Source of the DNA: Pyxidicoccus parkwaysis
GTDB taxonomy: Bacteria > Myxococcota > Myxococcia > Myxococcales > Myxococcaceae
NCBI RefSeq assembly: GCF_017301735.1
Contig: NZ_CP071090.1
Span: forward strand, 9,166,001 to 9,230,000
Direction of reading: 5' to 3'
Length of the DNA: 64,000 nt
Position numbers and translations under genes: made by a program. This document shows positions 15,501 to 24,251 of this stretch, one piece after another (within the stretch, counting starts at the first letter, position 1; the number at the start of each line of letters is the position of its first letter). Under the pieces are notes generated by a model, which made no database searches, had not been told where the DNA came from, and saw only the letters and a program-made list of their open reading frames with translations.

Positions 15501-16925
15501 CGTCCACACCGTCCCGTCCTTCAGCAGCGCCACCGAGTGGTGGCTGGCCGCGGCCACGGCCACCACGGTGCCGGACAGCGCCACCTTCACCGCGGCGGTG
15601 CGGTCCGCCTGCGTGCCGTCACCGAGCTGCCCGTACATGTTGCGTCCCCACGCCCACACCGTGCCGTCCGAGAGCAGCGCCAGCGAGTGGAAGCTGCCCG
15701 ACGCGAGCGACGTCACGCCCGTGAGGCGCAGCACCACCTCCGGGGTGAGGTGGCGGTCGGAGCCGCCGTGGCCGAGCTGACCGGACGTGCCGCCGCCCCA
15801 GGCCCACAGCGTGCCGTCCTGCCGCAACACCAGCGCGTGCTGCGTGCCCGCCGCCAGCGCCGTCACCGCGCTCAGGCCCACCACGGACACGGGCGAGCCG
15901 CGCTCCAGGGTGGTGCCGTCGCCGAGCTGCCCGGAGGCGTTGTAGCCCCACGCCAGCACGGTGCCCGTCTTGCGCAGCGCCACCGAGGAGGAGTCCTGCG
16001 CGGCCACGGCCTTCGCGTCCGTGAAGCCCGGCACCTGCACCGGCGTGGTCCGGTCCGTCCACGTCCCGTCGCCGAGCTGCCCGAAGCCGTTGGAGCCCCA
16101 CGCCCACACCGAGCCGTCCGTGCGCAGCGCCAGCGTGTGGTAGGTGCCCGCGGCCACGGCGGTGATGCCGTTGAGATTGGGGACCTTCACCGGCGACATG
16201 CGCTGCGTGTAGGTACCGTCGCCGAGCTGGCCGGAGCCGTTGGCGCCCCAGGCCCACACGGTGCCGTCGTTGCACACGGCCACCGAGAAGTCATAGCCGG
16301 CGGAGAGGGCCACCACGCTCGTCAGACCCGGCACCTGCGCGGGCACGCGCTCCATGCTGGAGGTGGAGCCCCGGCCGAGCTGGCCGTTGTAGTTGATGCC
16401 CCACGCCCACACCGTGCCGTCGCTCTTCAGCGCCAGCGAGTGGTAGTCACCCGCGGCCACCGCCACCACGTCCGTCAGCACCTGCGCGGGCGTCGCACGG
16501 TCCGTCGTGGTGCCGTCGCCGAGCTGCCCGGAGTTGTTGCTGCCCCACGTCCACACCGTCCCGTCCGAGCGCAGCGCCAGCGAGTGCGAGTCTCCCGCCG
16601 CCACCGCCACCACGTCCGTCAGCCCCGGCACCTGCGCCGCGGCCAGCCGCTGGAAGGAGATGTCACCCCCGCCGAGCTGCCCGGCGGAGTTGCCGCCCCA
16701 CGCCCACACCGCGCCGCCGGGGGCGATGTAGAGCGAGTGCTGCCCGCCCCCGGCCAGCCGGGGCAGGTCTCCCTGAGGCACCAGGCGGAAGGCCCGGCGG
16801 GAGGGAGCCTCCGGCGTGGCCACCGCTTCGCCCGTGCCCGGCGCGCGCTCGCAGCCGGCCAGCAGCAGGGCGCCGAGCAAAAGTCCCCACAGGGCACGAG
16901 CCCCCGCATTCAAGTCCTTGCGCAT
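12546..16925 (-). CDS. RCC1-repeat lipoprotein (28 repeats)
   Basis: A 1459-residue exported lipoprotein. The signal peptide ends in lipobox LAGC (Cys25). The rest is 28 consecutive RCC1-type repeats of about 51 residues, each with a WGxNxxGQLGDGT core and an SLAL-DGTVWAWG strand. Twenty-eight is four times seven, so four seven-bladed propellers can be proposed. RCC1 propellers bind proteins, chromatin or lipids in other systems; in myxobacteria they are frequent surface proteins of unknown role. Start 16925 is supported by GGAGG 8 nt upstream. Strong nucleotide similarity between repeats makes the locus prone to recombination and assembly collapse. It is divergent from the metallophosphoesterase gene. 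Confidence 0.92.
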   Translation of the reverse strand: MRKDLNAGARALWGLLLGALLLAGCERAPGTGEAVATPEAPSRRAFRLVPQGDLPRLAGGGQHSLYIAPGGAVWAWGGNSAGQLGGGDISFQRLAAAQVPGLTDVVAVAAGDSHSLALRSDGTVWTWGSNNSGQLGDGTTTDRATPAQVLTDVVAVAAGDYHSLALKSDGTVWAWGINYNGQLGRGSTSSMERVPAQVPGLTSVVALSAGYDFSVAVCNDGTVWAWGANGSGQLGDGTYTQRMSPVKVPNLNGITAVAAGTYHTLALRTDGSVWAWGSNGFGQLGDGTWTDRTTPVQVPGFTDAKAVAAQDSSSVALRKTGTVLAWGYNASGQLGDGTTLERGSPVSVVGLSAVTALAAGTQHALVLRQDGTLWAWGGGTSGQLGHGGSDRHLTPEVVLRLTGVTSLASGSFHSLALLSDGTVWAWGRNMYGQLGDGTQADRTAAVKVALSGTVVAVAAASHHSVALLKDGTVWTWGRNASGQLGDGTTTDRATPVQVPGLTNVVAVAAGGSHMLALKNDGTVWAWGYNALGQLGDGTTAGKTSPVRVSTLTGATAVAAGTYFSVALRSDKTVWTWGEGYEGQLGDGAGAQRIAPVQVPDMTDVVAVAAGAAHVLAVRTDGSVWAWGDNADGQLGDGTWSDRFRPVKVSGLEGVSVTAVSGGRSHSLALLSDGTLRAWGSNGYGQLGDGTLTSRASPAAVQGVSGVKALCPGYLHVLALRTDGTVRAWGYNRFGQLGLGVAGWSATPVQVRGFGREDRLAAGRSHSLLVRRDGTVLAWGQNSSGQLGDGTSAHRTAPVSVPGVPCVRSVSTGQQHTLALACDGTVWTWGANNRGQLGNGTVYATRATPAMVDGLSGVVSVAAGGESSMALRADGSVWSWGSNVNGQLADGTTTDRSTPVQVKRLSGMVAVTLGETHGLGLGEDGTLWAWGANTSGQLGDGSTTTSLVPVKVNALEGVMSVSAGRAFSLALRSDGTLWAWGTNPSGQLGDGTNVSRLVPKQVTTLTGVTAMSAGSHHVLAVRNDGTAWAWGDNSLGQLGDGTYKSTTIPKQVPGLADVVAVAAGEQYALVLLRDGSVRSWGTNEFGQLGDVPSGPRQEAVVVKVQGPKIRPPVLDVRAWHQHALVLLADHTVHAWGDNTSGQLGDGTTVSRSSPAAVSGLTDVQMVSSGVYHSLALKSDGTVWAWGGNGFGQLGDGTTTPRTVPVRVEGLSDVMAIAAGSYHSLAVRMDGSVWAWGYNAFGQLGDGSTETRVYPVQVEGIDSATLVVAGEHHSLALLEDGTLVGWGHNASGQLGDGTTTARRTRVPLLSLTGVVDVRAGAYHTLALREDGTVWTWGDNTYGQLGVAGPKSRLVPESVPGVVGVRSLGAGARHSLAITSQGGVWSWGRNSHGQLGNGDSTQHAEPVLVKGVSPAGRVSAGGDFSMAMLVDGSVLSWGSNLYGTLGQGVPGTRGSPGAVVLP

Positions 16926-17240
16926 CGCTTCATCCTCCGGGTGTGAGCGCACGTCCGACTGGCGACTCGCGCCGCCACACGAGGAGCGGAGCACCAGGGG
17001 CCAACCGGCGGGGGCGGTGTATACGGCCAAACCTCGTCTCCTTGTACCGCGAGAACGACTCCTGGCGCCCCTCCAGGCAGCCATCTGTTACCCGGTTGCA
17101 GGAAGCGGGGCTGTTTCACTCCCAGGCCGACCCGGCCTTTCCTGGCATTGCCGCGGTTCGTGGTGCCCCTGCTCGCGGTCCACACTTCTTCATACGGATT
17201 GCGTTGCGGTGCGCCGGGGGGAGACGGCTATGGGAGGGAG
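16926..17240. other. Divergent intergenic region, no gene seen
   Basis: This 315-bp gap separates the divergent RCC1 lipoprotein and metallophosphoesterase genes. It must hold both promoters. I found no convincing -35/-10 pair, RNA gene or long repeat in it. Confidence 0.5.
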
Positions 17241-18602
17241 ATGGACTCGCTGGCTCGCTTCATCGTCTTCGCGGTGGTGACGGGTGTCGTCACGCTGCTT
17301 GCCCACATGTACCTGTACCGGCGCCTGTTCGTGGACACGTCGGAGAATCCCCGCTGGCGCAGGCTGGGCGTGTGGGTGATGGCGGGGCTGGCCGTGCCGC
17401 TCGTGCTGTCGTGGTCCGTGACGCGCTTCCTGCCCATGGACACCACCTTCGCGGTGGCCACCGCGGTGTGGACGTGGATGGGCGCGGCCACGTACCTGCT
17501 CTTCGCCTTCTGGACGGTGGGCGGCGTGAGGCGCCTGGTGGGGTGGGTGATGCGGCGGCGGGGAGCGGCGGTGGCGGCGCAACCGGAGGCGTCAGCGACG
17601 GACACGGTGGTAGCGGGCCAGGCGCATCTGGCGGTGACGGCGCAGGCGGCGGCGGGTGCGGTAGCCCAGCCGTCGAACTCCAGGGCTCCCGCAATGGAGC
17701 AGCACATGTCGCCAGCCGCTCCCGCTCCGGCCGTGGCGCTCGTCGCCGAGCCCGAGCCCTCCCGGCCCGTGGACCTGGAGCGCCGCCGCTTCCTCGCGCG
17801 AGCCACGGCGGGCGGCGCGGTGCTCGCCTCGGGCGGCGTGACGGGCTTCGGCATGTGGCGCGCCTTCCACGCGCCCGTCGTGAGCGAGGTGGCGGTGCGC
17901 CTTCCCGGCCTGCCTCGCGCGCTGGATGGCTTCAGCATCGTCCACCTCAGCGACATCCACGTGGGCCCCGTCATCCAGCGCCGCTTCATGGAGGAGCTGG
18001 TGTCGCGCTGCGACGCGCTGCGCCCGGACCTCGTGTGCATCACCGGAGACCTGGTGGATGGCCACGTGGCCTCGCTCGCACCCGCCGTCTCCGCGCTGCA
18101 GGACTTGAAGACGCGCCACGGCACGTACTTCGTCACCGGCAACCACGAGTACTACTGGGGCCACGCGAATTGGGCGGACGCGCTGGAGCGCGTGGGCATC
18201 CACGTGCTGCGCAACCGGCACGTGCGCATCGGTGACGCGGCGGCCTCGTTCGACCTGGTGGGCGTGGATGACTGGGCCGCGAGGAAGACGGGCGCCGGGT
18301 ACGACCTGGACGCGGCAATCGCAGGCAGGGACGCGGAGCGTGCGGCGGTGCTGCTCGCGCACCAGCCGTCGAACTGGGCCGAGGCGGCGAAGGCGGGCAT
18401 GGGCTTGCAGCTCTCCGGCCACACGCACGGCGGTCAGTTCTTCCCCTTCACCCTGGCGGTGTCCGCCATCTGGCAGCACGACGCGGGACACTTCCAGGAG
18501 GGAGAAAGCCATCTCTATGTCAGCCGGGGAACAGGCTTCTGGGGTCCGCCGCTGCGCGTCGGCTCTCCGCCGGAGATCGTCAAGGTGACGCTGATGGCAT
18601 GA
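17241..18602 (+). CDS. Membrane-anchored metallophosphoesterase (YkuE-like)
   Basis: A 453-residue calcineurin-like phosphoesterase. The N-terminal 110 residues hold several membrane segments (FIVFAVVTGVVTLLAHMYL, WVMAGLAVPLVLSWSV, a third around residue 80). A linker ends in RRRFLARATAGGAVLASGG, an internal hydrophobic segment preceded by a twin-Arg-like motif. The catalytic domain follows with SDIHVG (about 237), GDLVDG, GNHE (about 300), LLAHQP and GHTHGGQ (about 393), all the expected metal ligands. Relatives act on lipid-linked or phosphodiester substrates at the membrane; the substrate here is unknown. The start at 17241 follows GGGAGGGAG. A TetR gene lies 19 nt downstream. Confidence 0.88.
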   Translation: MDSLARFIVFAVVTGVVTLLAHMYLYRRLFVDTSENPRWRRLGVWVMAGLAVPLVLSWSVTRFLPMDTTFAVATAVWTWMGAATYLLFAFWTVGGVRRLVGWVMRRRGAAVAAQPEASATDTVVAGQAHLAVTAQAAAGAVAQPSNSRAPAMEQHMSPAAPAPAVALVAEPEPSRPVDLERRRFLARATAGGAVLASGGVTGFGMWRAFHAPVVSEVAVRLPGLPRALDGFSIVHLSDIHVGPVIQRRFMEELVSRCDALRPDLVCITGDLVDGHVASLAPAVSALQDLKTRHGTYFVTGNHEYYWGHANWADALERVGIHVLRNRHVRIGDAAASFDLVGVDDWAARKTGAGYDLDAAIAGRDAERAAVLLAHQPSNWAEAAKAGMGLQLSGHTHGGQFFPFTLAVSAIWQHDAGHFQEGESHLYVSRGTGFWGPPLRVGSPPEIVKVTLMA

Positions 18603-18621
18603 GGTATAGAATTGCATTGAT

Positions 18622-19254
18622 ATGGCTAAGGAACCGGCGCAGCGAGAAATCAAACAGGAGCGGGCGGCGCGCACGCGGGTGGAAATCCTCGAGGCGGCCA
18701 TCAACCTGTTCTCCCGCCGCGGCTTCCTCGCCACCACGATGGCGGACCTGTCGCGCGCCATCCGGATGACGCCCGGGGCGCTGTACTGGCACTTCCCCAC
18801 CAAGGAGGACCTGCTGCTGGCGGCCATCGAAGAGCTGCACCAGCGCTGCCTCCGCGAGTTCAGCGGCCACCTCCAGGAAGCCCGCCAGCGCTCCGCGCGG
18901 GAGCAGCTCCTGGCCTTCACCGAGCGCACCCAGGAGTTCCTCCGAGGCCACCGGCAGTACGGCATCTTCTTCGCCATGCTGGCAGCCGAGGCGGCCGAGT
19001 CGAATGACCGCGTCGCGGACGCCATCCGCGAGAAGCTGGCCCTCTACGCCCAGGTGCTGGAGGGCATCATCCGCCACGGCCAGAGGACGGGCGAGTTCCG
19101 CCAGGACGTGGACGCCCTGCACGCCGCCCACGGCCTCTTCGGCGGGTACATGGGCGTGCTGGTGCACCAGAACCTCTTCCGAGCCACGCTCGGCTATGAC
19201 CCGCTGGTGGCCGCGCTGCACAGCCTCGTCACCGCCGGCACGCAGGCGAAGTAG
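18622..19254 (+). CDS. TetR/AcrR-family transcriptional regulator
   Basis: A 210-residue TetR regulator. The N-terminal helix-turn-helix is clear (RTRVEILEAAINLFSRRGF; MADLSRAIRMTPGALYWHF, then PTKEDLL). The C-terminal half is a helical ligand domain with no recognisable signature. It starts 19 nt after the metallophosphoesterase stop on the same strand, so the two may be co-transcribed. No operator palindrome was found in the short gap. Confidence 0.9.
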   Translation: MAKEPAQREIKQERAARTRVEILEAAINLFSRRGFLATTMADLSRAIRMTPGALYWHFPTKEDLLLAAIEELHQRCLREFSGHLQEARQRSAREQLLAFTERTQEFLRGHRQYGIFFAMLAAEAAESNDRVADAIREKLALYAQVLEGIIRHGQRTGEFRQDVDALHAAHGLFGGYMGVLVHQNLFRATLGYDPLVAALHSLVTAGTQAK

Positions 19255-19287
19255 CAATCCCTCTCATCGACGGGCCCTGGAACGACA

Positions 19288-19320
19288 ACGGGCGGCCCCG
19301 CACCTCGCGGGACCGCCCGT
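19288..19320. terminator. Bidirectional terminator between convergent genes
   Basis: ACGGGCGG-C-CCCGC (19288-19301) pairs with GCGGG-A-CCGCCCGT (19307-19320) around a 5-nt loop with a single mismatch. It stands between the TetR gene and the convergent lipoprotein gene. Confidence 0.7.
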
Positions 19321-19366
19321 CTCAATTCCTCTCAACGGCTCGCGCGGCGCTCAGGCCGCGCCCGCC

Positions 19367-22300
19367 TCACGGCGCCTCGGTCGGGCTCGCGGAGTTCTGC
19401 GGGTCACGCACCGCGCGCTGGATGATGTCCTTCGAGTTGTCATTGTCATCCCAGCCATTGCCGGCCGTCTCGTCCGCGCCGCCCGCGCCCATGCTCGTCG
19501 CGGTGGAGGAGGCGCGCGCCTTGCGCTCCAGGCTGCCTCCCGCGGCCGGGTGGGCCGGAGCCGCGGTGCCCTCCGGCTGGTTGGCGGCGCCCCAGCCCAC
19601 CTTGTCCACCGTGTTGGGGTCGTTGAGGTTCTTCGAGTCCAGGTTCGGGCCGATGCGGACGTGGCCGCCACCCGTCGACGTGGTCGACGCGGACATGTCG
19701 ATGGTGTGGGTCAGGTCCTTCGCCACGCTGCCCGTGTAGCCGGCGTTCGCGATGAGCAGGTAGCCGTGGGCCTTGATGCGCGTGCCGTCCGGGAAGTCGA
19801 AGTTGCCCGAGTAGTTCGTCGTGCCCGTCGCGCTCTTGTACTGGAGCTTCCAGCCGGTCAGGTCGACGTCCGCCGCAGTGGGGTTGTAGAGCTCGACGTA
19901 CTCGTCCGTGTTCGTCGTGGGCGAAGACGTCGGGCCGCGCGCGGAGATTTCGCTGATGACCACATGGCCGATGACGGGGCGCTCGGACACGGTGATGTTG
20001 GCGCTCTTCGTCACGCCCTCATAGGTCGCATCCAGCCGTCCGGTCGCCGCGGCGGTGCCCGGCGTGAACTGCACCGTGGCGCTCGTCTGCCCCTCGGCGA
20101 TGGTCACCGAGGAAGCGGCCAGGGTGCCCAGGCCCTCGGCCGGCACCAGCGCCACGTTGACGGTGATGCCACCCGCCGGAGCCTTGCGGTCCAGCGCCAC
20201 GGTGAAGTCCTGCGTCGAGCCGAAGTACACCGTCACCGTGGCCGGGGACACCACGCTGAGCTTCGGCGGCGGCGGCGTCACCGTGACGGGCGTGGAGCGG
20301 TTGATGCCGGACAGGGACGCGGACACCGTGCCCACACCCTCGCCCTGTGCATCCGCGGTGAAGGTGAAGGTGGCCTCCGTCGTGTTCGCCGCCACCGTCA
20401 CCGTCGCGGGCACGGCGCCGAAGCGCGTCACGTTCGCCCCCGGCGTGGCCGCCAGCGTCACGCTCACATCCGCCGTGGGAGCCCGGTCCAGCGTCACGCG
20501 GAACTCCTGCGTGCCGCCCGCCGGCACCGTCACGCCCGAGGACGGCACCAGCGACACCAGGCGCGGCGCATCCTGGTCCAGCGTCACCGTGGTGCTCGCC
20601 GAGCTGCTGCCCAGCGTCGCCGTCACCGCGCCCGTGGTGCCCGTCGCACCCTCGTCCGCGGTGAAGGTGAAGGACGCGCTCGTGGCGTCCGCCGGCACCG
20701 CCAGCGTCGCGTTCGCCGGGACGACGGAGCCGAAGCCCGTCGCCGGGTCCAGGCTGAGCGCCACCGTGGTGTTGGCGGGCGCCGGCCGGTCCAGCTCCAC
20801 CGTCAGCGTCACCGTGCCGCCCGGCACCATCGTCGTCGTGGCGGGGTTGATGCGGCTCACGTTCGGCTGCTCGTTCTGCCCCAGCACGCGCACCGTGTGC
20901 TGCACGCTGGAGTCACCCAGCGTCGCCGTGAGCGTGACGGCGGCGGCCTGGGCCAGCGGGTTCAGCTTCACCGTCGCGGTCGTCTGGCCCGCGGGGATGA
21001 CCACGCTGTCATTCACCACGCCCAGCGCCGAGGCGTTGTCGGAGGTGACCGCCACGGTGACGGCCTCGGGGTAGGCGGAGGCCATCGTCACGGTGAGCGC
21101 CGTCGGGAAGGTGTTCCCGGTGCTGGAGCCCACGCGGATGAAACCGCCACCGGTGAGGCTCGTCAGCGCGGGCAGCGGCGGCAGCGGGACGCGCATGTCG
21201 CTCGCGCCGCGCGGCAGCAGGCGGTACTCGGCGAAGCTGAAGGTCAGCACGCCGCGCAGGTTGAGGTAGCGCGTGCCCAGGGCCGGCACCGGGAAGTCGA
21301 AGGCCTGGTCGTCCACCTTGAGGCCCGCCGTGGCGCTCTGGTTCTCGTCCACGGTGATGGAGCCGCGGGTGTCCTCGCCGCTGGTGACGTAGACGTCGCG
21401 CACCTCCAGCAGCACGCCATCCAGCGCCTCGGCGCGAGCCCCGCCGGTGCGAATCTCCTCGGTGCGGACCACCACGGGGTCCGGCAGCGCGTTGCCCGAG
21501 CTGAGCTTCGTGACAGTCACGTTCGTCAGCTCCAGCACTCCGAAGTAGAGCGCCAGGTTCGCCTGGGTGATGTCCAGCCGGTCTCCCACGGCGATTTCCG
21601 CCTTGGGCCCGAAGACGTAGATGGCGGAGCGCTCCACGCCCTTGTCCGCCGGGGGCGGGAAGGTCTGGACGAAGTAGCCGCTGGTGCCGGTGGCATTCAC
21701 CGCGGTGACGATGACGTTGGTCAGCGCCACCTTGTTGTTGAGCAGCGGAACGGCGCCATTCACCGCCGTCTTCAGCTCGTAGATGGTGGTGGGGCACGGG
21801 GCGCCGTCGGGGTTCGCCACGAGGCACGCGTCGCACGCGTTGCCCTGGCCGTCACCGTCCGTGTCCATCTGGTCCGGGTTGGCCAGGTAGGGGCAGTTGT
21901 CGCCCGGCGTCAGGATGCCGTCGAGGTCCGGGTCCGTGGGGTCCGCCTTGGCGCAGGTGCCATTGGCCTCCGTGGGGCAGCCGTCGCACGCGTCGCCCTT
22001 GCCGTCACCGTCCGCGTCCGCCTGGTTCGCGTTGGGCAGGAAGGGGCAGTTGTCCTTCCACGTGGGCACGCCGTCGCCGTCGCCGTCCGCGGGGTTCTTC
22101 ACGGCGCACGAGGTGGAGTTGGCGTCCAGCGGGCACGGGTCGCACGCATCACCCACGCGGTCCCCGTCCGAGTCCGCCTGCGCGCCGTTGTCCATGGGGC
22201 GCACCGGGTTGAAGATGGTGGGGCAGTTGTCCGCGCTGTCGGCGACGCCGTCGCCGTCCTTGTCCTCCGCCTTCACCTCGCTGGTGTAGAGCGAGGAGCC

Positions 22301-24040
22301 GTTGCGCGAGGCCAGCCACCGCTCGTCCGTGGAGGCGCGGCGGGGCGAGCACACCGGCTCGTTGTCCGGCGTGCCGCAGGCGAACAGCGGGTACGCGTTG
22401 CTGTTGGCCGCCCGCAGGGCCGCCAGATTCTTGCCCACCTCCGACTGGAGGCACACCGCCTTGGCGGCGCCGCAGACGTCCAGCGTGTCGCAGGTGTCCG
22501 TGCCCTTCAGCGCGTCCACCAGGGCGCCGTCACCGTAGAGCGCCTTGCCGCCGCGCATGGTGAGGGCGACGTCCTCGGGGTTGGCCGCCACCACCGCGCG
22601 GTGCGGCGAGTCCTTGAAGGTGCGCAGCCGGAAGATGGCCAGGTCCGCCACCTTGCCCGGGGCGATGCGGCCCACCTTCTCGAAGATGTCCGTCGCGTCC
22701 GCGGGGTTGGCCGTCACCATGCGCCACAGCTGCTCGTCGGACAGCGTGTTCGCGTAGTAGGTGCTGTTGAGGTAGTCCGCGCACTTCAGCTCGCGCAGCA
22801 GGTTCATGGAGCCGGACTGGAGCCAGTCGGTGCCCAGGGAGATGCTCACGCCCAGGTGCTTGTAGGCCGGCACCATGGCGGTGTCGCCGTACAGCGCGAT
22901 GTTGGAGCGCGGCGACCAGATGAGGCCGGTGCCCCGCGCCGCCATGCTGGCCATGTCCTTCGCCGTCAGGCCGATGCCGTGGATGACGGAGGTGCGCCCG
23001 AAGAGCACGTCGGAGTTGCCGGACGACAGGCAGCGGAACTCATTGGCGGACCGCGCGTCGATGCCCTCCGCGATGTGCGGCAGGTAGGCGGCCACCTTCG
23101 GCAGCCCCGAGGACGACGGCAGCGCCGGGTAGCCGCAGCCCGTGGACAGCGTCTCACCGCCGTTGTCCTGCAGCGGGAAGGTGTCCGAGTTCGCGTAGCC
23201 CTCGTTGAGCCCCTCCTGGCGGGCCACGGTGCTGACGTCCACGTTGCGCAGCAGGCCCGGCGCACTGCCCGCGCCCGCGATGCTGGTGGTGCCGGCCATC
23301 ACCTGCCGCAACTCCTGGTAGCCGACGACGTCGAAGGCCGACTTGCTGCCGCCATTGCCCACGCGCGTGTGGCCGCCCAGGCCGGTGCGCCAGTCGTGGC
23401 GGTGCTCGTACCGCTCCTCCGTCCCCACGTACGGCTTGTCCGGGAAGGTGATGTGGTCATGCGGGTTGATGAGGCCCGGGGAGATGACGCCCCTCGGGCA
23501 GGACACCTGCGTGGCCTCGGCGGCGCCGCCAGCGGTGGAGCAGTCACACGCGGAGCACTGGATGATGCCCTTGTCGTCCACCAGCACCTGGCCGCCCAGC
23601 AGCGTCTCGCCGTCCTTCAGCACCACGCCCGTGAAGAGGCGCGCGCCGTTGCCGGCCTTCGTCACCTCGCAGGTGGCCCCGCTCGAAAGCTCGGGTGCAT
23701 CCGCGGCGGCGCAGCGGCTCACCACGAACGAGCAGTCCGCCGCGCAGGCGTCACCGCCGGCGGTGTTGCCGTCGTCGCATACCTCCAGCCCCTCCACCTT
23801 GCCGTTGCCACAGACGGCGGCGGTCTGCGTCGGCGTCGGCGTGCAGTCCGACTGGCAGCCGTCACCGTTGGTGCGGTTGCCGTCGTCGCACTGCTCGCTG
23901 CCCTCCTTCACCCCGTTGCCGCAGACGGGCGCGGCGATGCCACAGCCGTCTCCCTCACAGGCGGGGTCGTCGGAACATCCGGCATTGAACAGTAGGACCG
24001 CGCCGAGCGCAGCCAGCAGGAGGCGTGGGGACATTCGCAT
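19367..24040 (-). CDS. Giant lipoprotein: amidohydrolase fused to DUF4215, TSP3, Calx-beta-like and lamin-tail modules
   Basis: A 1557-residue exported lipoprotein (lipobox FNAGC). In order: two or three Cys-rich DUF4215 repeats (CGNGVKEGSEQCDDGN type, residues about 25-100); an amidohydrolase domain with metal ligands HDH in GLINPHDHITF (about 190), IHGIGL and GTDW (about 403); calcium-binding thrombospondin type 3 repeats (DGDGVADSADNCP type, about 585-745); a beta domain; repeated Ig/Calx-beta-like domains (about 980-1345); and a C-terminal lamin-tail domain (VISEISARGP, DEYVELYNP, about 1353-1435). It should be a surface-attached hydrolase of unknown substrate. The start at 24040 was chosen for the signal peptide; it is divergent from the kinase gene at 24252. 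Confidence 0.88.
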   Translation of the reverse strand: MRMSPRLLLAALGAVLLFNAGCSDDPACEGDGCGIAAPVCGNGVKEGSEQCDDGNRTNGDGCQSDCTPTPTQTAAVCGNGKVEGLEVCDDGNTAGGDACAADCSFVVSRCAAADAPELSSGATCEVTKAGNGARLFTGVVLKDGETLLGGQVLVDDKGIIQCSACDCSTAGGAAEATQVSCPRGVISPGLINPHDHITFPDKPYVGTEERYEHRHDWRTGLGGHTRVGNGGSKSAFDVVGYQELRQVMAGTTSIAGAGSAPGLLRNVDVSTVARQEGLNEGYANSDTFPLQDNGGETLSTGCGYPALPSSSGLPKVAAYLPHIAEGIDARSANEFRCLSSGNSDVLFGRTSVIHGIGLTAKDMASMAARGTGLIWSPRSNIALYGDTAMVPAYKHLGVSISLGTDWLQSGSMNLLRELKCADYLNSTYYANTLSDEQLWRMVTANPADATDIFEKVGRIAPGKVADLAIFRLRTFKDSPHRAVVAANPEDVALTMRGGKALYGDGALVDALKGTDTCDTLDVCGAAKAVCLQSEVGKNLAALRAANSNAYPLFACGTPDNEPVCSPRRASTDERWLASRNGSSLYTSEVKAEDKDGDGVADSADNCPTIFNPVRPMDNGAQADSDGDRVGDACDPCPLDANSTSCAVKNPADGDGDGVPTWKDNCPFLPNANQADADGDGKGDACDGCPTEANGTCAKADPTDPDLDGILTPGDNCPYLANPDQMDTDGDGQGNACDACLVANPDGAPCPTTIYELKTAVNGAVPLLNNKVALTNVIVTAVNATGTSGYFVQTFPPPADKGVERSAIYVFGPKAEIAVGDRLDITQANLALYFGVLELTNVTVTKLSSGNALPDPVVVRTEEIRTGGARAEALDGVLLEVRDVYVTSGEDTRGSITVDENQSATAGLKVDDQAFDFPVPALGTRYLNLRGVLTFSFAEYRLLPRGASDMRVPLPPLPALTSLTGGGFIRVGSSTGNTFPTALTVTMASAYPEAVTVAVTSDNASALGVVNDSVVIPAGQTTATVKLNPLAQAAAVTLTATLGDSSVQHTVRVLGQNEQPNVSRINPATTTMVPGGTVTLTVELDRPAPANTTVALSLDPATGFGSVVPANATLAVPADATSASFTFTADEGATGTTGAVTATLGSSSASTTVTLDQDAPRLVSLVPSSGVTVPAGGTQEFRVTLDRAPTADVSVTLAATPGANVTRFGAVPATVTVAANTTEATFTFTADAQGEGVGTVSASLSGINRSTPVTVTPPPPKLSVVSPATVTVYFGSTQDFTVALDRKAPAGGITVNVALVPAEGLGTLAASSVTIAEGQTSATVQFTPGTAAATGRLDATYEGVTKSANITVSERPVIGHVVISEISARGPTSSPTTNTDEYVELYNPTAADVDLTGWKLQYKSATGTTNYSGNFDFPDGTRIKAHGYLLIANAGYTGSVAKDLTHTIDMSASTTSTGGGHVRIGPNLDSKNLNDPNTVDKVGWGAANQPEGTAAPAHPAAGGSLERKARASSTATSMGAGGADETAGNGWDDNDNSKDIIQRAVRDPQNSASPTEAP

Positions 24041-24251
24041 TCGGTGGGTCTCCCGGCGGACGCCGCCAGCGAGAAGGTGGCAGGTCCTTGGCACGCTCGG
24101 AGCGTACCCCGTGAAACATTTCAGCGACACCTTACGTACTGAGTCCAGAGCCCCAGAGTCGCACATGCGCGTATGAATCGCGCAGTGCGTCACCAGCACA
24201 CTCCGGGTGTCACAGCACCCAGAGTCCCACCCCTTATAGAGTTTCCACTCC

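Noticed and set aside
12600..16800. Possible CRISPR or minisatellite array
   Set aside because: The ~150-bp periodicity is fully explained by RCC1 repeats in one reading frame. There are no short identical repeats separated by unique spacers.
12726..16946. A 1406-codon open frame on the plus strand opposite the RCC1 gene
   Set aside because: It is the antisense shadow of a GC-rich repetitive gene. Its His/Arg/Ala-rich composition has no domain, and the minus strand has a signal peptide and 28 clear repeats.
19004..23995. A 1663-codon plus-strand open frame
   Set aside because: It begins inside the TetR gene in the wrong frame and runs antisense to the giant lipoprotein. Composition is Arg/His/Ala-rich with no recognisable domain.
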